Assembly: GCA_003225615.1 (NCBI GenBank)
Contig: QIAS01000369.1
Span: 1-9,667, forward strand
Source of the DNA: Acidobacteriota bacterium
Lineage (GTDB): Bacteria > Acidobacteriota > Terriglobia > Terriglobales > Acidobacteriaceae
Length of the DNA stretch: 9,667 bases
Direction of reading: 5' to 3'
The notes below the pieces were generated by a model. It had not been told where the DNA came from. It saw only the letters and a program-made list of their open reading frames with translations, and searched no databases. This document shows, piece by piece, positions 1 to 6,494 of this stretch. The position numbers and the translations under genes are program-made. Within the stretch, counting starts at the first letter, position 1; every line of letters begins with the position of its first letter.

Positions 1-53
1 TCGCACTTCGGAACGCACAACACAGAACTACCGACCCATTGCCACAACGATCC

Positions 54-1499
54 TCAACGAGGCAGTAGTTGGGGCATTTCAGCCAGCGCATACCCCATCA
101 CCGCCATCGCCGCGGCGTTCTCGCGCAGTTCGCGCGGAACTATCTTGTCCAGCGTGTCAGCTGCCGTGTGGTGGTAGTTGAAGTAAGTGCGGCCATCCTG
201 CTTGACCCCGAATGCGGGCACGCCCGCCTTCGCCATCGTAGAAATGTCCGCCCCCGGACTGTAATTTGTGATCTTGATAATGTTAGCGCCCAAATTTTGA
301 AGAACGCTTTGCACCGGCTTCAACAGATCCAAAGCAGCGGGAGTCACTTTCGCGTCGAAGCCCAACGGGTGAGCGGCCCCCAGATCACTTTCTATCGCCG
401 CCATGTAGTTGGGAAATTCAAGAGCGTGTGCCTTCGCATAGGCGTCGCGTCCGCCACCGCCGTTCTCTTCATCCATCCAGGCAATCACGCGCATGGTGCG
501 TTTCGGCTGCAGGTGCAATTGTTGGAGAATGTGCGCCGTCTCCATCGCGACGGCCACTCCAGCGGCGTCGTCAATCGCACCCGTACCCAAGTCCCAGGAA
601 TCCAAATGGCCGGAGACAATCACTACCTGCTCGGGATGCTCTGAGCCTTTCAAGTCCGCGACTACGTTGTAACTGGTGATGTCAGGCATGCGGTGAGGAG
701 TCAGCGTCAGGTGCATGCGCACCGGGCCTTCCGCCGCAAGATGCGAAATGAGATCCGCGTCCTCCGCAGTTACCGCCCCCGCGGGAATGCCCGCCGCCTG
801 GCTCCATCCGGTGTGTGGCAGCCGGTAATCGGCGCCACCGACCGAGCGGATCAGCGAAGCTAGAGCGCCCAGCTCTGCGGCAGCCTTGGCGCCGCTGCCA
901 CGATACTCTACCGCTTCGCCATAGGCGTCGAGCGCAAGTCCAGCCGCGGCTTTCTGTTTGTCAAACGGGAAATTAAGTAGCACGATTTTCCCCGCGACCT
1001 TTTCACGTCCCAGGGTTTTCAGCTCGTCAAAATTATGGGCGACCACTACCTCGGCCGTAAGTCCCTCCACCGGCGTCGCCGTGCTTCCGCCCAGCGCGGT
1101 CAAGACAATCTTCTGTGGTGTTCCGCCCGCCTGTCCCGGATACTCCACCAATTCGCCGGTCTCGATCCCGCGCACCCAATGCGGCACCCGTGCTTCTTCC
1201 AGTCGCACCTCGAGGCCCAGCTTCTTTAATTCCTCCGCCACATATTCGACCGCCTTCTGCGCCTGTGCCGATCCGCTCATCCGCGGCCCGATATTTTCCG
1301 TCAGGTGCGCCACCTGCCGGTAGGTGTAATCATCGGCCAGTGCCGCATCTCGAATCGTGGCAAGCTCCTGCATAAGTTGCGGGGAAAAAGACGCCTGAGC
1401 GTTCGCGGTCGGACGCGTGGCCGAAGGTTGAGGCTTATTCTGAGCAAATGCGGCGCTGGAAAAAAGCAGGATAAAAGTAAGAGCAGTCGAAATGCGCAT
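54..1499 (-). CDS. Exported M28-family zinc metallopeptidase (carboxypeptidase Q-like)
   Basis: Predicted secreted or periplasmic zinc exopeptidase that removes residues from peptides, probably for nutrient peptide breakdown. From the ATG at 1499 the product is 481 aa. Residues 1-19 form a signal peptide ending AFA before Gln. Residues about 126-266 look like the protease-associated (PA) insert of carboxypeptidase Q-type enzymes. The M28 catalytic core follows: SGHLDSWD with H298, IDDAAG with D310, MDEEN with E344 (general base) and E345, ESDLG with D372, and YHHTAADT with H444. All five expected zinc ligands and the catalytic Glu are present, so it should be active. An in-frame TTG at 1511 lies upstream, but the GAGGTGA ribosome-binding sequence abuts it directly, so ATG 1499 is preferred. 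It stops with TGA, appears to be transcribed alone, and is separated from the upstream minus-strand gene by a hairpin. The family call is firm; substrate preference (amino- or carboxypeptidase) is not determined. Confidence 0.93.
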   Translation of the reverse strand: MRISTALTFILLFSSAAFAQNKPQPSATRPTANAQASFSPQLMQELATIRDAALADDYTYRQVAHLTENIGPRMSGSAQAQKAVEYVAEELKKLGLEVRLEEARVPHWVRGIETGELVEYPGQAGGTPQKIVLTALGGSTATPVEGLTAEVVVAHNFDELKTLGREKVAGKIVLLNFPFDKQKAAAGLALDAYGEAVEYRGSGAKAAAELGALASLIRSVGGADYRLPHTGWSQAAGIPAGAVTAEDADLISHLAAEGPVRMHLTLTPHRMPDITSYNVVADLKGSEHPEQVVIVSGHLDSWDLGTGAIDDAAGVAVAMETAHILQQLHLQPKRTMRVIAWMDEENGGGGRDAYAKAHALEFPNYMAAIESDLGAAHPLGFDAKVTPAALDLLKPVQSVLQNLGANIIKITNYSPGADISTMAKAGVPAFGVKQDGRTYFNYHHTAADTLDKIVPRELRENAAAMAVMGYALAEMPQLLPR

Positions 1500-1511
1500 G
1501 CGTTTAGGCAA

Positions 1512-1518
1512 TCACCTC
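1512..1518 (-). promoter_or_regulatory. Ribosome-binding site that decides the M28 peptidase start
   Basis: On the minus strand this reads GAGGTGA, complementary to the usual 3' end of 16S rRNA. It touches the in-frame TTG at 1511 (zero spacing) but lies 12 bases before the ATG at 1499. It therefore argues for the ATG, although that spacing is slightly long. Confidence 0.55.
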
Positions 1519-1580
1519 GCGGATCACGGCAGAAAGCTGGCATCTACACGACAGGACAATATACAGCAGACAAAGGGTGA

Positions 1581-1622
1581 AGGACGATTTACGAACCCCG
1601 AAGTGGAATCCTAAATCGTCCT
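1581..1622 (-). terminator. Hairpin after the beta-barrel gene, possible terminator
   Basis: An exact 11-base inverted repeat (AGGACGATTTA at 1581-1591, TAAATCGTCCT at 1612-1622) encloses a 20-base loop. It starts 11 bases after the TAA of the minus-strand beta-barrel gene and before the M28 gene on the same strand. No clear U-tract follows on the minus strand, so intrinsic termination is uncertain; it may instead stabilise RNA or attenuate readthrough. Confidence 0.45.
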
Positions 1623-1633
1623 CCTACACTCGG

Positions 1634-2249
1634 TTAGAAGCGGAACACAATACCGGCGGAATAGCGGAAGCTGTTTTGCTGTCCTGCGGAGTTGGTGGCG
1701 AACCCGCTGGCTAACGCATCCAACGAGCTGAATTGGGTGCGAACATAATCGATCTGCGCGGCGCGGATGGCAAACCTCTTTGACAAGCCGATGTCAACGC
1801 CGCCGCCGAAGGCCATCGCGAACCCGGTCGCACTCGTCACTCCGGTAGAGAGTCCGCCGATAAAGGGAAGCCCGGCGCCGGCGCTCAGACTGGAATGTGC
1901 CTCACCGAACAAAGCGTGCGCAAAAACCGAGCTCTTCCCGAAGCGGGCGGTCGCGGTCGGCCCTACCAGGAAGTCATATACATGTAATTCCGAGCAGCGA
2001 GCCGATGCCAAACAGCGAATCCAAAGAAGCCGCTGTCCGATAGTTCCCGTCCACCTGCCCGGTAATGCCAAAGTAACGGCTAAAGTTCACCGTGGCTTGG
2101 CCAGTCCAACCGTTGAAACCATTGTTGTTATTGCGGAGATATGAATAGCCTCCGAAGATTTCAGCTCTAGGGGCCACCGTGGCCTCCTGGGCCAAAAGCC
2201 CCGCTGGCGCCAGCAAAAGCAATAACATCACTAAACCATACCTGTGCAT
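1634..2249 (-). pseudogene. Small outer-membrane beta-barrel protein, frameshifted
   Basis: The start ATG at 2249 has AGGAG (2259-2263) nine bases upstream. The first reading frame gives a signal peptide (MHRYGLVMLLLLLAPAGLLA, then Q) followed by AEIFGGYSYLRN, typical of OmpA-like or OmpW-like small porins (PF13505 type). This frame meets a TGA at 1974-1976. Barrel-like sequence resumes in another frame from about VYDFLVGP onwards, with FVHALFGEAH-type strands (here VFAHALFGEAHSS), and ends in VFRF. A terminal Phe is the usual outer-membrane assembly signal. The 616-base span is one base more than a multiple of three, so one extra base or two missing bases near 1974-1991 would restore a protein of about 204 aa. 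Either the gene is a recent pseudogene or the sequence has an indel error. No slippery sequence suggests programmed frameshifting. The exact barrel family and ligand, if any, cannot be told. Confidence 0.8.
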
Positions 2250-2470
2250 TTTTTCTCGCTCCTGGGAAAGGATATTGCTGAGTAAGATGCAAGCCGGGAG
2301 CGAACATGAGGAAAGAAATTTTCCTTTGTCGCGAAGCGTTTGTAAAGACTCGTAATACTGCGCGGGCCAGCGCAATGTCGATTCGATACAACTCCGATCA
2401 CCGCTTTTCGCAACCTAAGATGTTGGGGCGTATCATTCCAAACTTCAGGGCGTTCCGGGCTTAGAGCACT
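2250..2470. other. Divergent intergenic region between beta-barrel and phosphoesterase genes
   Basis: No coding region is supported here. It holds the beta-barrel ribosome-binding site (2259-2263, minus) and a short dyad, AGGAAA at 2309-2314 with TTTCCT at 2320-2325, which could be a regulator site but is only six bases per arm. It must contain promoters for both flanking genes. Confidence 0.5.
2407..2436 (+). promoter_or_regulatory. Candidate sigma-70-like promoter for the phosphoesterase gene
   Basis: TTCGCA (2407-2412) and TATCAT (2431-2436) are separated by 18 bases and lie 34 bases before the GTG start. Both boxes are imperfect matches, so this is only a candidate. Confidence 0.25.
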
Positions 2471-3535
2471 GTGCGACGAAACCTTTTTTTTCTTCTTCTG
2501 AGCTTCTTATTTCTCTCCTGCACGCGGCACTTCGTGCCGGCCCAGTCCCCGACCGCTGCCACTCCCTTGCCACCCACGCGGGTACCGCGTTTTCAGCACG
2601 TCTTTGTGCTCGTGGAAGAGAATCAGAATTACGACAAGGTCATTGGCAACACCAAAGACCTGCCTTACCTGAATGACCTCGCCAGCCATTACGGGCTGGC
2701 AACCAATTACTTTGCCAACACCCATCCCTCGCTCAACAATTACTTCTTCCTCACTTCCGGACGGAATGGAACCAGGGCCCCGTGGATCGGGGGGCTCGCC
2801 GACGAGTACCCTTTCCCCGTGTCGGGTGAAAATGTTGTCAGCGTGCTCAGCGCCAATGACAGAAGTTGGAAAGTCTACGCGGAAGGGCTACCACGCGCGG
2901 GATATATCGGGGACGACCGCTTTCCTTACATAAAGCGCCACAACCCCTTCGCGTACTACCGCACAGTTCGCAACGATGCGTCGCAACGTGCCAATATTGT
3001 TCCCTTCGACGACTTCCATCATGACCTGAAGGGAGGCAGCTTTCCCGACTATTCCTTTATCGTGCCCAACATTTATCACGACGGCCACGACGATGCCGAA
3101 ACCCATCGCATAGCTGAATGCGGAGATCACAGGGCGCTGAAAGAAATTGATGGCTGGCTGAAGAACAATATCGATCCGCTGGTCACATCCGAAGCCTTCG
3201 CCCGCGACGGCCTGCTAGTCATCGTGTTTGACGAAGGCTGCGAATCCGGTAGCGAGGCCGATTGGCGCTACGATCGCGACCACCCCACCGTCAAAGGTGG
3301 AGGCCGAGTCCCCGCCATCGTCATCAGTTCGCGAACTCCGCCCGGCACGACCTCCGACCTGCTCTACCATCATCAAAGTGTTTTACGTCTTGCTCTGAAA
3401 GCTCTGGGGATCGAGCACGCGCCTGGACTGGCCTCCATCGCGCCCGATATGAGCGATTTTTTTCCCAAGCCCGGAGAGCAGCCACTAGGAGTTGGAGAAA
3501 AGCCCGCCGCCCACCCCGAAGGTCCGCCTCATTGA
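2471..3535 (+). CDS. Exported phosphoesterase family protein (PF04185 / acid phosphatase-phospholipase C type)
   Basis: Predicted envelope enzyme of the phosphoesterase family that includes bacterial acid phosphatases and phospholipase C, hydrolysing phosphate monoesters or diesters. The product is 354 aa. An N-terminal hydrophobic stretch runs to LFLSC at residues 13-17; Cys17 could be lipidated, though the lipobox is imperfect (Phe at -3). Family motifs in order: VLVEENQNYDKVIGN (E50, N51, Y54), ANTHPSLNNYFFLTSG (H85 to S87, the nucleophile/metal region), YSFIVPNIYHDGHD (N200, H203, H206), LVIVFDEG (D254, E255), VPAIVISS and YHHQSVLRLALKALG near the C-terminus. The GTG at 2471 is the only sensible start: TAG lies in frame nine bases upstream and no other early Met exists. 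The ribosome-binding sequence is weak. It sits 64 bases before another exported phosphatase on the same strand and may be co-transcribed with it. The substrate is unknown. Confidence 0.88.
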   Translation: MRRNLFFLLLSFLFLSCTRHFVPAQSPTAATPLPPTRVPRFQHVFVLVEENQNYDKVIGNTKDLPYLNDLASHYGLATNYFANTHPSLNNYFFLTSGRNGTRAPWIGGLADEYPFPVSGENVVSVLSANDRSWKVYAEGLPRAGYIGDDRFPYIKRHNPFAYYRTVRNDASQRANIVPFDDFHHDLKGGSFPDYSFIVPNIYHDGHDDAETHRIAECGDHRALKEIDGWLKNNIDPLVTSEAFARDGLLVIVFDEGCESGSEADWRYDRDHPTVKGGGRVPAIVISSRTPPGTTSDLLYHHQSVLRLALKALGIEHAPGLASIAPDMSDFFPKPGEQPLGVGEKPAAHPEGPPH

Positions 3536-3574
3536 GGCGTGAGTAAGAGTATGCGGCATGCCGAACGAGTTTGT

Positions 3575-3595
3575 ATGCTGAGCGAAGCGAAGCAT
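3575..3595. repeat. Intergenic hairpin with GCGAAGC repeat, Acidobacteria-style
   Basis: ATGCT at 3575-3579 and AGCAT at 3591-3595 form the ends of a small hairpin around GAGCGAAGCGA. Short intergenic elements reading TGAGCGAAGCGAAG are, from memory, very common in Acidobacteria genomes, so this is probably one copy of a dispersed repeat. Only one copy is present in the window, and its place just before the phosphatase start may weaken that gene's ribosome binding. Confidence 0.45.
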
Positions 3596-3599
3596 TTCT

Positions 3600-4238
3600 A
3601 TGATGAAGGCCCTGGTTGCCCCACTCATATCGCTGTTGGTAATAGCTAGCTACGCCCTCGCTCAGGACAATTCAGTCGCGACAGATCCCAAGCACGCTCA
3701 TCCTGCTCCGGGCACATCCATCGTTCGTTTCGCGCAACTCGACGAGGGCGTCTATAAAGGATCAAAGCCCAAAAACGACGCTGACTATCGATTTCTACAA
3801 TCCAAAAACATCAAATACATTCTGAACCTGAAATTCTTCCCTCTGCTCTACCGCCTGGAAAAGAAGAAGGCTGCGCAGTACGGCATGGTAGTGATTCCGG
3901 CCACCATCAATGCCTCGCCCATCGCGCCTTCGGAAAAACACGTCCGCCAGATTCTCTGCATATTGCGCGACAAACGTCTTCGCCCCATCTATTTTCACTG
4001 CGACGTCGGCCGCGACAGGACCAGCCTTATCGCCACGCTATACGAGATCCACTTTCGAGGTTTGCCGGCCGACAGTGCCTGGCAGGAAATGAAACACTTT
4101 GGTTTTAAGGATGACTGGACGCTGCGTGGCCTGAGCGTTTACTTGCGGAAGCATTCAAAAACACCGCTGGTGGACGGGAAACACGTTTGTAAACCAATTC
4201 CGCTGCCCTCCCTACGAAACGAAACCAGCAGTCCGTGA
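3600..4238 (+). CDS. Exported dual-specificity / tyrosine protein phosphatase-like protein
   Basis: Predicted exported cysteine phosphatase acting on phosphotyrosine/phosphoserine, phosphoinositide or small phosphate substrates outside the cytoplasm. The 212-aa product begins with a signal peptide, cleaved after about ALA at residues 19-21. The core follows: FAQLDEGVYKGSKP (44-57), typical of the start of the DSP fold in which a substrate strand is entered, KYILNLK (72-78), and the P-loop FHCDVGRDRTS with His133, nucleophile Cys134, Arg140 and Thr141, matching HCx5R[ST]. A clear general-acid Asp upstream is not obvious. Two ATG codons lie in tandem (3600, 3603) and the ribosome-binding sequence is weak (GAGCGAAG region). 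It follows the phosphoesterase gene by 64 bases, suggesting a pair of exported phosphatases. The C-terminal 25 residues (Lys-Pro-rich, with a second Cys197) are beyond the fold and unassigned. The family call is good; the substrate is unknown. Confidence 0.82.
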   Translation: MMKALVAPLISLLVIASYALAQDNSVATDPKHAHPAPGTSIVRFAQLDEGVYKGSKPKNDADYRFLQSKNIKYILNLKFFPLLYRLEKKKAAQYGMVVIPATINASPIAPSEKHVRQILCILRDKRLRPIYFHCDVGRDRTSLIATLYEIHFRGLPADSAWQEMKHFGFKDDWTLRGLSVYLRKHSKTPLVDGKHVCKPIPLPSLRNETSSP

Positions 4239-4299
4239 CTCGCCGATTTCATGCGATTCACGATTCCGCGAACTGAGCCCGCGCAAAGCCATGCTTCTC

Positions 4300-5031
4300 T
4301 CAGGAGGGGGGAGGGGAGGGCGTACCATGCTCGGAATTCAGATGGCGAAGAAATTCGGCGTCAAGCCAACCCACGAGCCGATTTTGCTGGTCCAGGTTCG
4401 CACACTGAAAAGTCAGGCCTGCTTTGCCGTGTCTGTCGTCCCACACCACCGTGCCTTCGGCGGTCATCACGCAGGAGACGTCGGGTATGGAAAAAACGAG
4501 TTCCAGAGTTTCTCCCAAATCCAGCACGCAGGGAATATTCACGGCCATGCCGTTGCGGCTGATATTCATCGTGTTGCACTGTAACTCCGTCCCGCAATTT
4601 CTTCGCAGCCGCACCTTCAGCTTCACTGCATATCTGAAGTAGCGCCTGCGCTCTCGCAACATCAGCCCATACGCGGTATGCAGCACTTGTTTGATGCGGG
4701 TAGGCTCGAACGGCCGTTCGAAAGCAAAATTCGCGCCCTGGTCCAGCGCCCGCTGCCGCGCATCGCTGTCGCTGGCCACCGCGAATACCAGCGCGTTCTT
4801 GCTGGAGTGGCTGTCCCGCAGACTTTTGATTATCGGAAGAGTTTTGCGGAGGTTGTCGAAGTCAAGCACCAGCGCCTCGAACCGGACCACTCTCAGGCCC
4901 AACTCGGCGCCGGATTCATCGCCGTAGCTCTGCACTGCGACGCCGATCTCGCGAAACAGATCGGAAAAGATCCCCACCATCTCATGATCATGGGTGACCA
5001 GCAGTGCTCTTATTTCCGCAGTATTAGACAT
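4300..5031 (-). CDS. Degenerate receiver plus PilZ domain protein
   Basis: Two-domain signalling protein, 243 aa from ATG 5031. Residues about 7-122 form a CheY-like receiver: VTHDHEM replaces the usual acidic VDDE start, VLDFDN carries Asp57 (likely phosphoacceptor position) and Asp59, and FERPFE has Arg106 where the conserved Lys-Pro Lys is expected. Residues about 127-230 form a PilZ domain, with RRYFR (R129, R133) matching RxxxR and NISRNG (156-161) matching DxSxxG except that Asp is Asn. PilZ domains typically bind cyclic di-GMP, so it is probably an effector controlling surface polymers or motility. The C-terminus ends in a Pro/Ser tail. CAGG lies five bases before ATG 5031; the in-frame GTG at 5037 overlaps that site, so ATG is preferred. 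A possible small gene ends 18 bases upstream in the same frame. The receiver may be only partly phosphorylatable. Confidence 0.87.
   Translation of the reverse strand: MSNTAEIRALLVTHDHEMVGIFSDLFREIGVAVQSYGDESGAELGLRVVRFEALVLDFDNLRKTLPIIKSLRDSHSSKNALVFAVASDSDARQRALDQGANFAFERPFEPTRIKQVLHTAYGLMLRERRRYFRYAVKLKVRLRRNCGTELQCNTMNISRNGMAVNIPCVLDLGETLELVFSIPDVSCVMTAEGTVVWDDRHGKAGLTFQCANLDQQNRLVGWLDAEFLRHLNSEHGTPSPPPS
4302..4320 (+). other. G-rich tract at the end of the PilZ gene
   Basis: On the plus strand this is GGAGGGGGGAGGGGAGGG or nearly so, encoding the Pro/Ser tail of the PilZ protein on the other strand. Four G-runs of two or more could form a two-layer quadruplex; a three-layer one lacks a fourth run of three. 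It could also just reflect proline codons. Confidence 0.3.
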
Positions 5032-5049
5032 CGCCACCTGGAATTCGGT

Positions 5050-5406
5050 CTAGCACCTTAACAATTGCGCGATGCGCCTGAGCATTTCTTCGGCGTTGGC
5101 GTCCCCGGGGATGGTTTGCGCCCGTAGTTTCACCCAGGCCTCGGCGAGCGTCAGGCGCTTCGCTGCGGGTTTGCTGTACATCCCTTCGGGCGACAGAGGA
5201 CTGCTGGATGTTATCTGATCCAAACGTTGATCCCCGTGTTCTGCTGTAAACCCCGCAGCAAAAATATGTGCGTCGCGCCAGTCCCGAATCCTCGGACTGT
5301 TCTGCGGTATAAGGAATGCTCGCCCCACTATGTGTTCTTCTTGCCCGAGAATGGACCCCCAGGTAATCATTTGTAAATCGGCGCGAGTGCTTATAACCCC
5401 AAACAT
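5050..5406 (-). CDS. Possible small hypothetical protein upstream of the PilZ gene
   Basis: Unrecognised 118-aa reading frame, starting at ATG 5406 (other Met codons at 5370 and near 5181 are possible). It has no signal peptide, membrane segment or familiar motif. The last 45 residues (KRLTLAEAWVKLRA to EEMLRRIAQLL) look genuinely coding: helical, charged and with strong G/C preference at third codon positions. The upstream part has a less biased third position and may not be translated. No clear ribosome-binding site was found. It ends with TAG at 5050-5052, 18 bases before the PilZ start, and no stop lies between the two in that shared frame. It could be a small partner of the PilZ protein, an old N-terminal extension, or chance. 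Confidence 0.42.
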   Translation of the reverse strand: MFGVISTRADLQMITWGSILGQEEHIVGRAFLIPQNSPRIRDWRDAHIFAAGFTAEHGDQRLDQITSSSPLSPEGMYSKPAAKRLTLAEAWVKLRAQTIPGDANAEEMLRRIAQLLRC

Positions 5407-5439
5407 TGCTGTCAGCTTGGATACGCAAAGCCGGGAGCC

Positions 5440-5475
5440 GTAGGTTATTGACCTACATAGCGTTATGTAGGTTAT
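5440..5475. promoter_or_regulatory. Candidate operator: three GTAGGT half-sites with a 22-bp dyad
   Basis: ACCTACATA (5451-5459) and TATGTAGGT (5464-5472) form a perfect 9-base inverted repeat around GCGT. The inner part, TACATAG-CG-TTATGTA, has the 7-2-7 geometry used by NarL-type regulators, though position four is A rather than the preferred C/T. A third half-site GTAGGT lies at 5440-5445, and GTAGGTTAT occurs twice (5440-5448, 5467-5475), 27 bases apart. It lies between divergent regulator genes, 233 bases before the NarL/FixJ-type start and 34 bases beyond the start of the possible small minus gene. TTGACC at 5448-5453 overlaps it and could be a plus-strand -35 box. Autoregulation is inferred. 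Confidence 0.5.
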
Positions 5476-5707
5476 CCTGTTACGAAATCCGAACAAAAAC
5501 AAATTTCGAGTAGAAACACGGCTCCGAAGTGTAAAGCTAAAATGAGGCGGGGGTGCCGGGCAATAATGAGCTTTCTTTTCCCTTCCGCACAATTATCTTA
5601 TGTTCTCGGCGCGAGCCGATTTCAAATCCATCGACTCCGGGTCGGTGGTTGCGTCGTGCCACACCCGAAGGAGCGTTGTTGAGCCGAAGCTTTGAGTTTG
5701 GGGACCA
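5476..5707. other. Long leader / intergenic stretch before the NarL-type regulator
   Basis: No convincing gene is seen. On the minus strand an open frame extends from the hypothetical gene through here to 5592, but its translation is Arg/Cys/Phe-rich and lacks coding character, so I treat it as non-coding. A TAAAAT at 5538-5543 has no matching -35 box. The stretch probably contains the regulator's promoter or 5' leader. Confidence 0.4.
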
Positions 5708-6370
5708 ATGCAAAAGATCCGGTTGGTGCTGTTTTCTAAGTACCAGATCGTGAGGGCAGCGCTCAGGCATATGCTGGTTGCAGCCAGCGATCTCGAGATC
5801 GTTGCTGAAGTCGAAAATCTCAACCAGGCCGAACAGGCGGTTCACAAGCTTCATCCAGATGTCGTTTTGGTCGAGACCATCGAAACGACCAATCCTTCGA
5901 TTCCGAAACTTGCCGAGAAGTCAACGCGTAATGGGAAAGTTTCCGTGGTGGTTCTGACTAATCAGGGCAACCCTCGCCTGGTCCGCGCCATGTTGCGGGC
6001 GGGAGTCGCCGGCTACGTCCTCAAACATTCAAGCGAAGCGGAATTACTGCTCGCAGTCCGCTCCGCTGCCCGCGGCCGAAAATTTCTTGATGCCAGCCTG
6101 ATTGACCAGATTGCGTTCGAAGGTGCTGCCGCGGCCGGCCCGGCCGAGGGCAAGCACCATCTCAGCAGGCGCGAGCTCCAGGTGCTCAAGGGATTGGTCC
6201 AGGGCTACACCAGTCCAGAAATTGCTCGAGAACTGCATCTCAGCAGCAAGACCGTCCAGACCTACCGATCGCGTATTTACGAGAAACTCGAAGTGCGCAG
6301 CCGCTCCGACCTGGTGCGCTATGCGATATCGTCGGGATTGTTGTCACTGAACGAAGCCCTGCCGGAATAA
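5708..6370 (+). CDS. NarL/FixJ-type response regulator with degenerate receiver and LuxR HTH
   Basis: Predicted DNA-binding transcription regulator, 220 aa. Residues about 4-120 form a receiver domain and about 150-215 a LuxR/GerE helix-turn-helix: HLSRRELQVLKGLVQGYTSPEIA, then the recognition helix around SSKTVQTYRSRIYEKL (179-194), ending in DLVRYAISSGLL. The HTH is intact. The receiver is not typical: the acidic pair after the first strand is replaced (LFSKYQ, Ser10-Lys11), and the phosphoacceptor position reads VLVETIE with Glu56 instead of Asp. Thr84 and Lys106 of the active site remain. Glu at that position often mimics phosphorylation, so the protein may act constitutively or respond to a non-phosphate signal (inference). 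The start at 5708 follows GGGGA closely. It faces the receiver-PilZ gene divergently, with a NarL-like dyad between. No histidine kinase is in the window. Confidence 0.9.
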   Translation: MQKIRLVLFSKYQIVRAALRHMLVAASDLEIVAEVENLNQAEQAVHKLHPDVVLVETIETTNPSIPKLAEKSTRNGKVSVVVLTNQGNPRLVRAMLRAGVAGYVLKHSSEAELLLAVRSAARGRKFLDASLIDQIAFEGAAAAGPAEGKHHLSRRELQVLKGLVQGYTSPEIARELHLSSKTVQTYRSRIYEKLEVRSRSDLVRYAISSGLLSLNEALPE

Positions 6371-6437
6371 TCCGCGTTCGAGTCCGCACAATCATTTTTC
6401 ACCCACGTCTGACTTTTTAGCTGGGACGCATCTCAAC

Positions 6438-6474
6438 GCACCCCGGTCTTCCCATCTTTCGGAGACTGGGGTGC
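6438..6474. terminator. Hairpin between convergent genes, possible bidirectional terminator
   Basis: GCACCCCGGTCT (6438-6449) pairs with AGACTGGGGTGC (6463-6474), 12 pairs with one G-U wobble, loop of 13 bases. It lies between the stop of the NarL-type gene (6370, plus) and the stop of the TldE-like gene (6495, minus). Neither side shows a U-tract, so the role is inferred from the stem strength and position. Confidence 0.5.
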
Positions 6475-6494
6475 ATGACAGCAAAAGAAGCTCA

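Noticed and set aside
69..644. Plus-strand open frame (191 codons) opposite the M28 peptidase
   Set aside because: It is antisense to conserved M28 zinc-ligand motifs and has Arg/His-rich composition without recognisable motifs.
1974..1991. Programmed ribosomal frameshift in the beta-barrel gene
   Set aside because: There is no slippery heptamer, shift-prone codon or downstream structure at the crossing point; mutation or sequencing error is simpler.
2250..2375. N-terminal extension of the beta-barrel frame up to 2375
   Set aside because: The signal peptide begins at the Met encoded at 2249, which has a well-placed AGGAG; the upstream residues would precede the signal peptide and look non-coding.
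4251..4584. Two plus-strand frames opposite the PilZ domain
   Set aside because: Antisense to the PilZ domain motifs and lacking any coherent composition or ribosome-binding site.
5024..5428. Alternative minus-strand frame (134 codons) overlapping the small hypothetical gene and the PilZ start
   Set aside because: Extremely Arg-rich and low in hydrophobic residues; the frame ending at 5050 has better codon character.
5440..5475. Start of a CRISPR array or an IS end
   Set aside because: Only three short half-sites with unequal spacing and no spacers, transposase or target duplication; an operator fits better.
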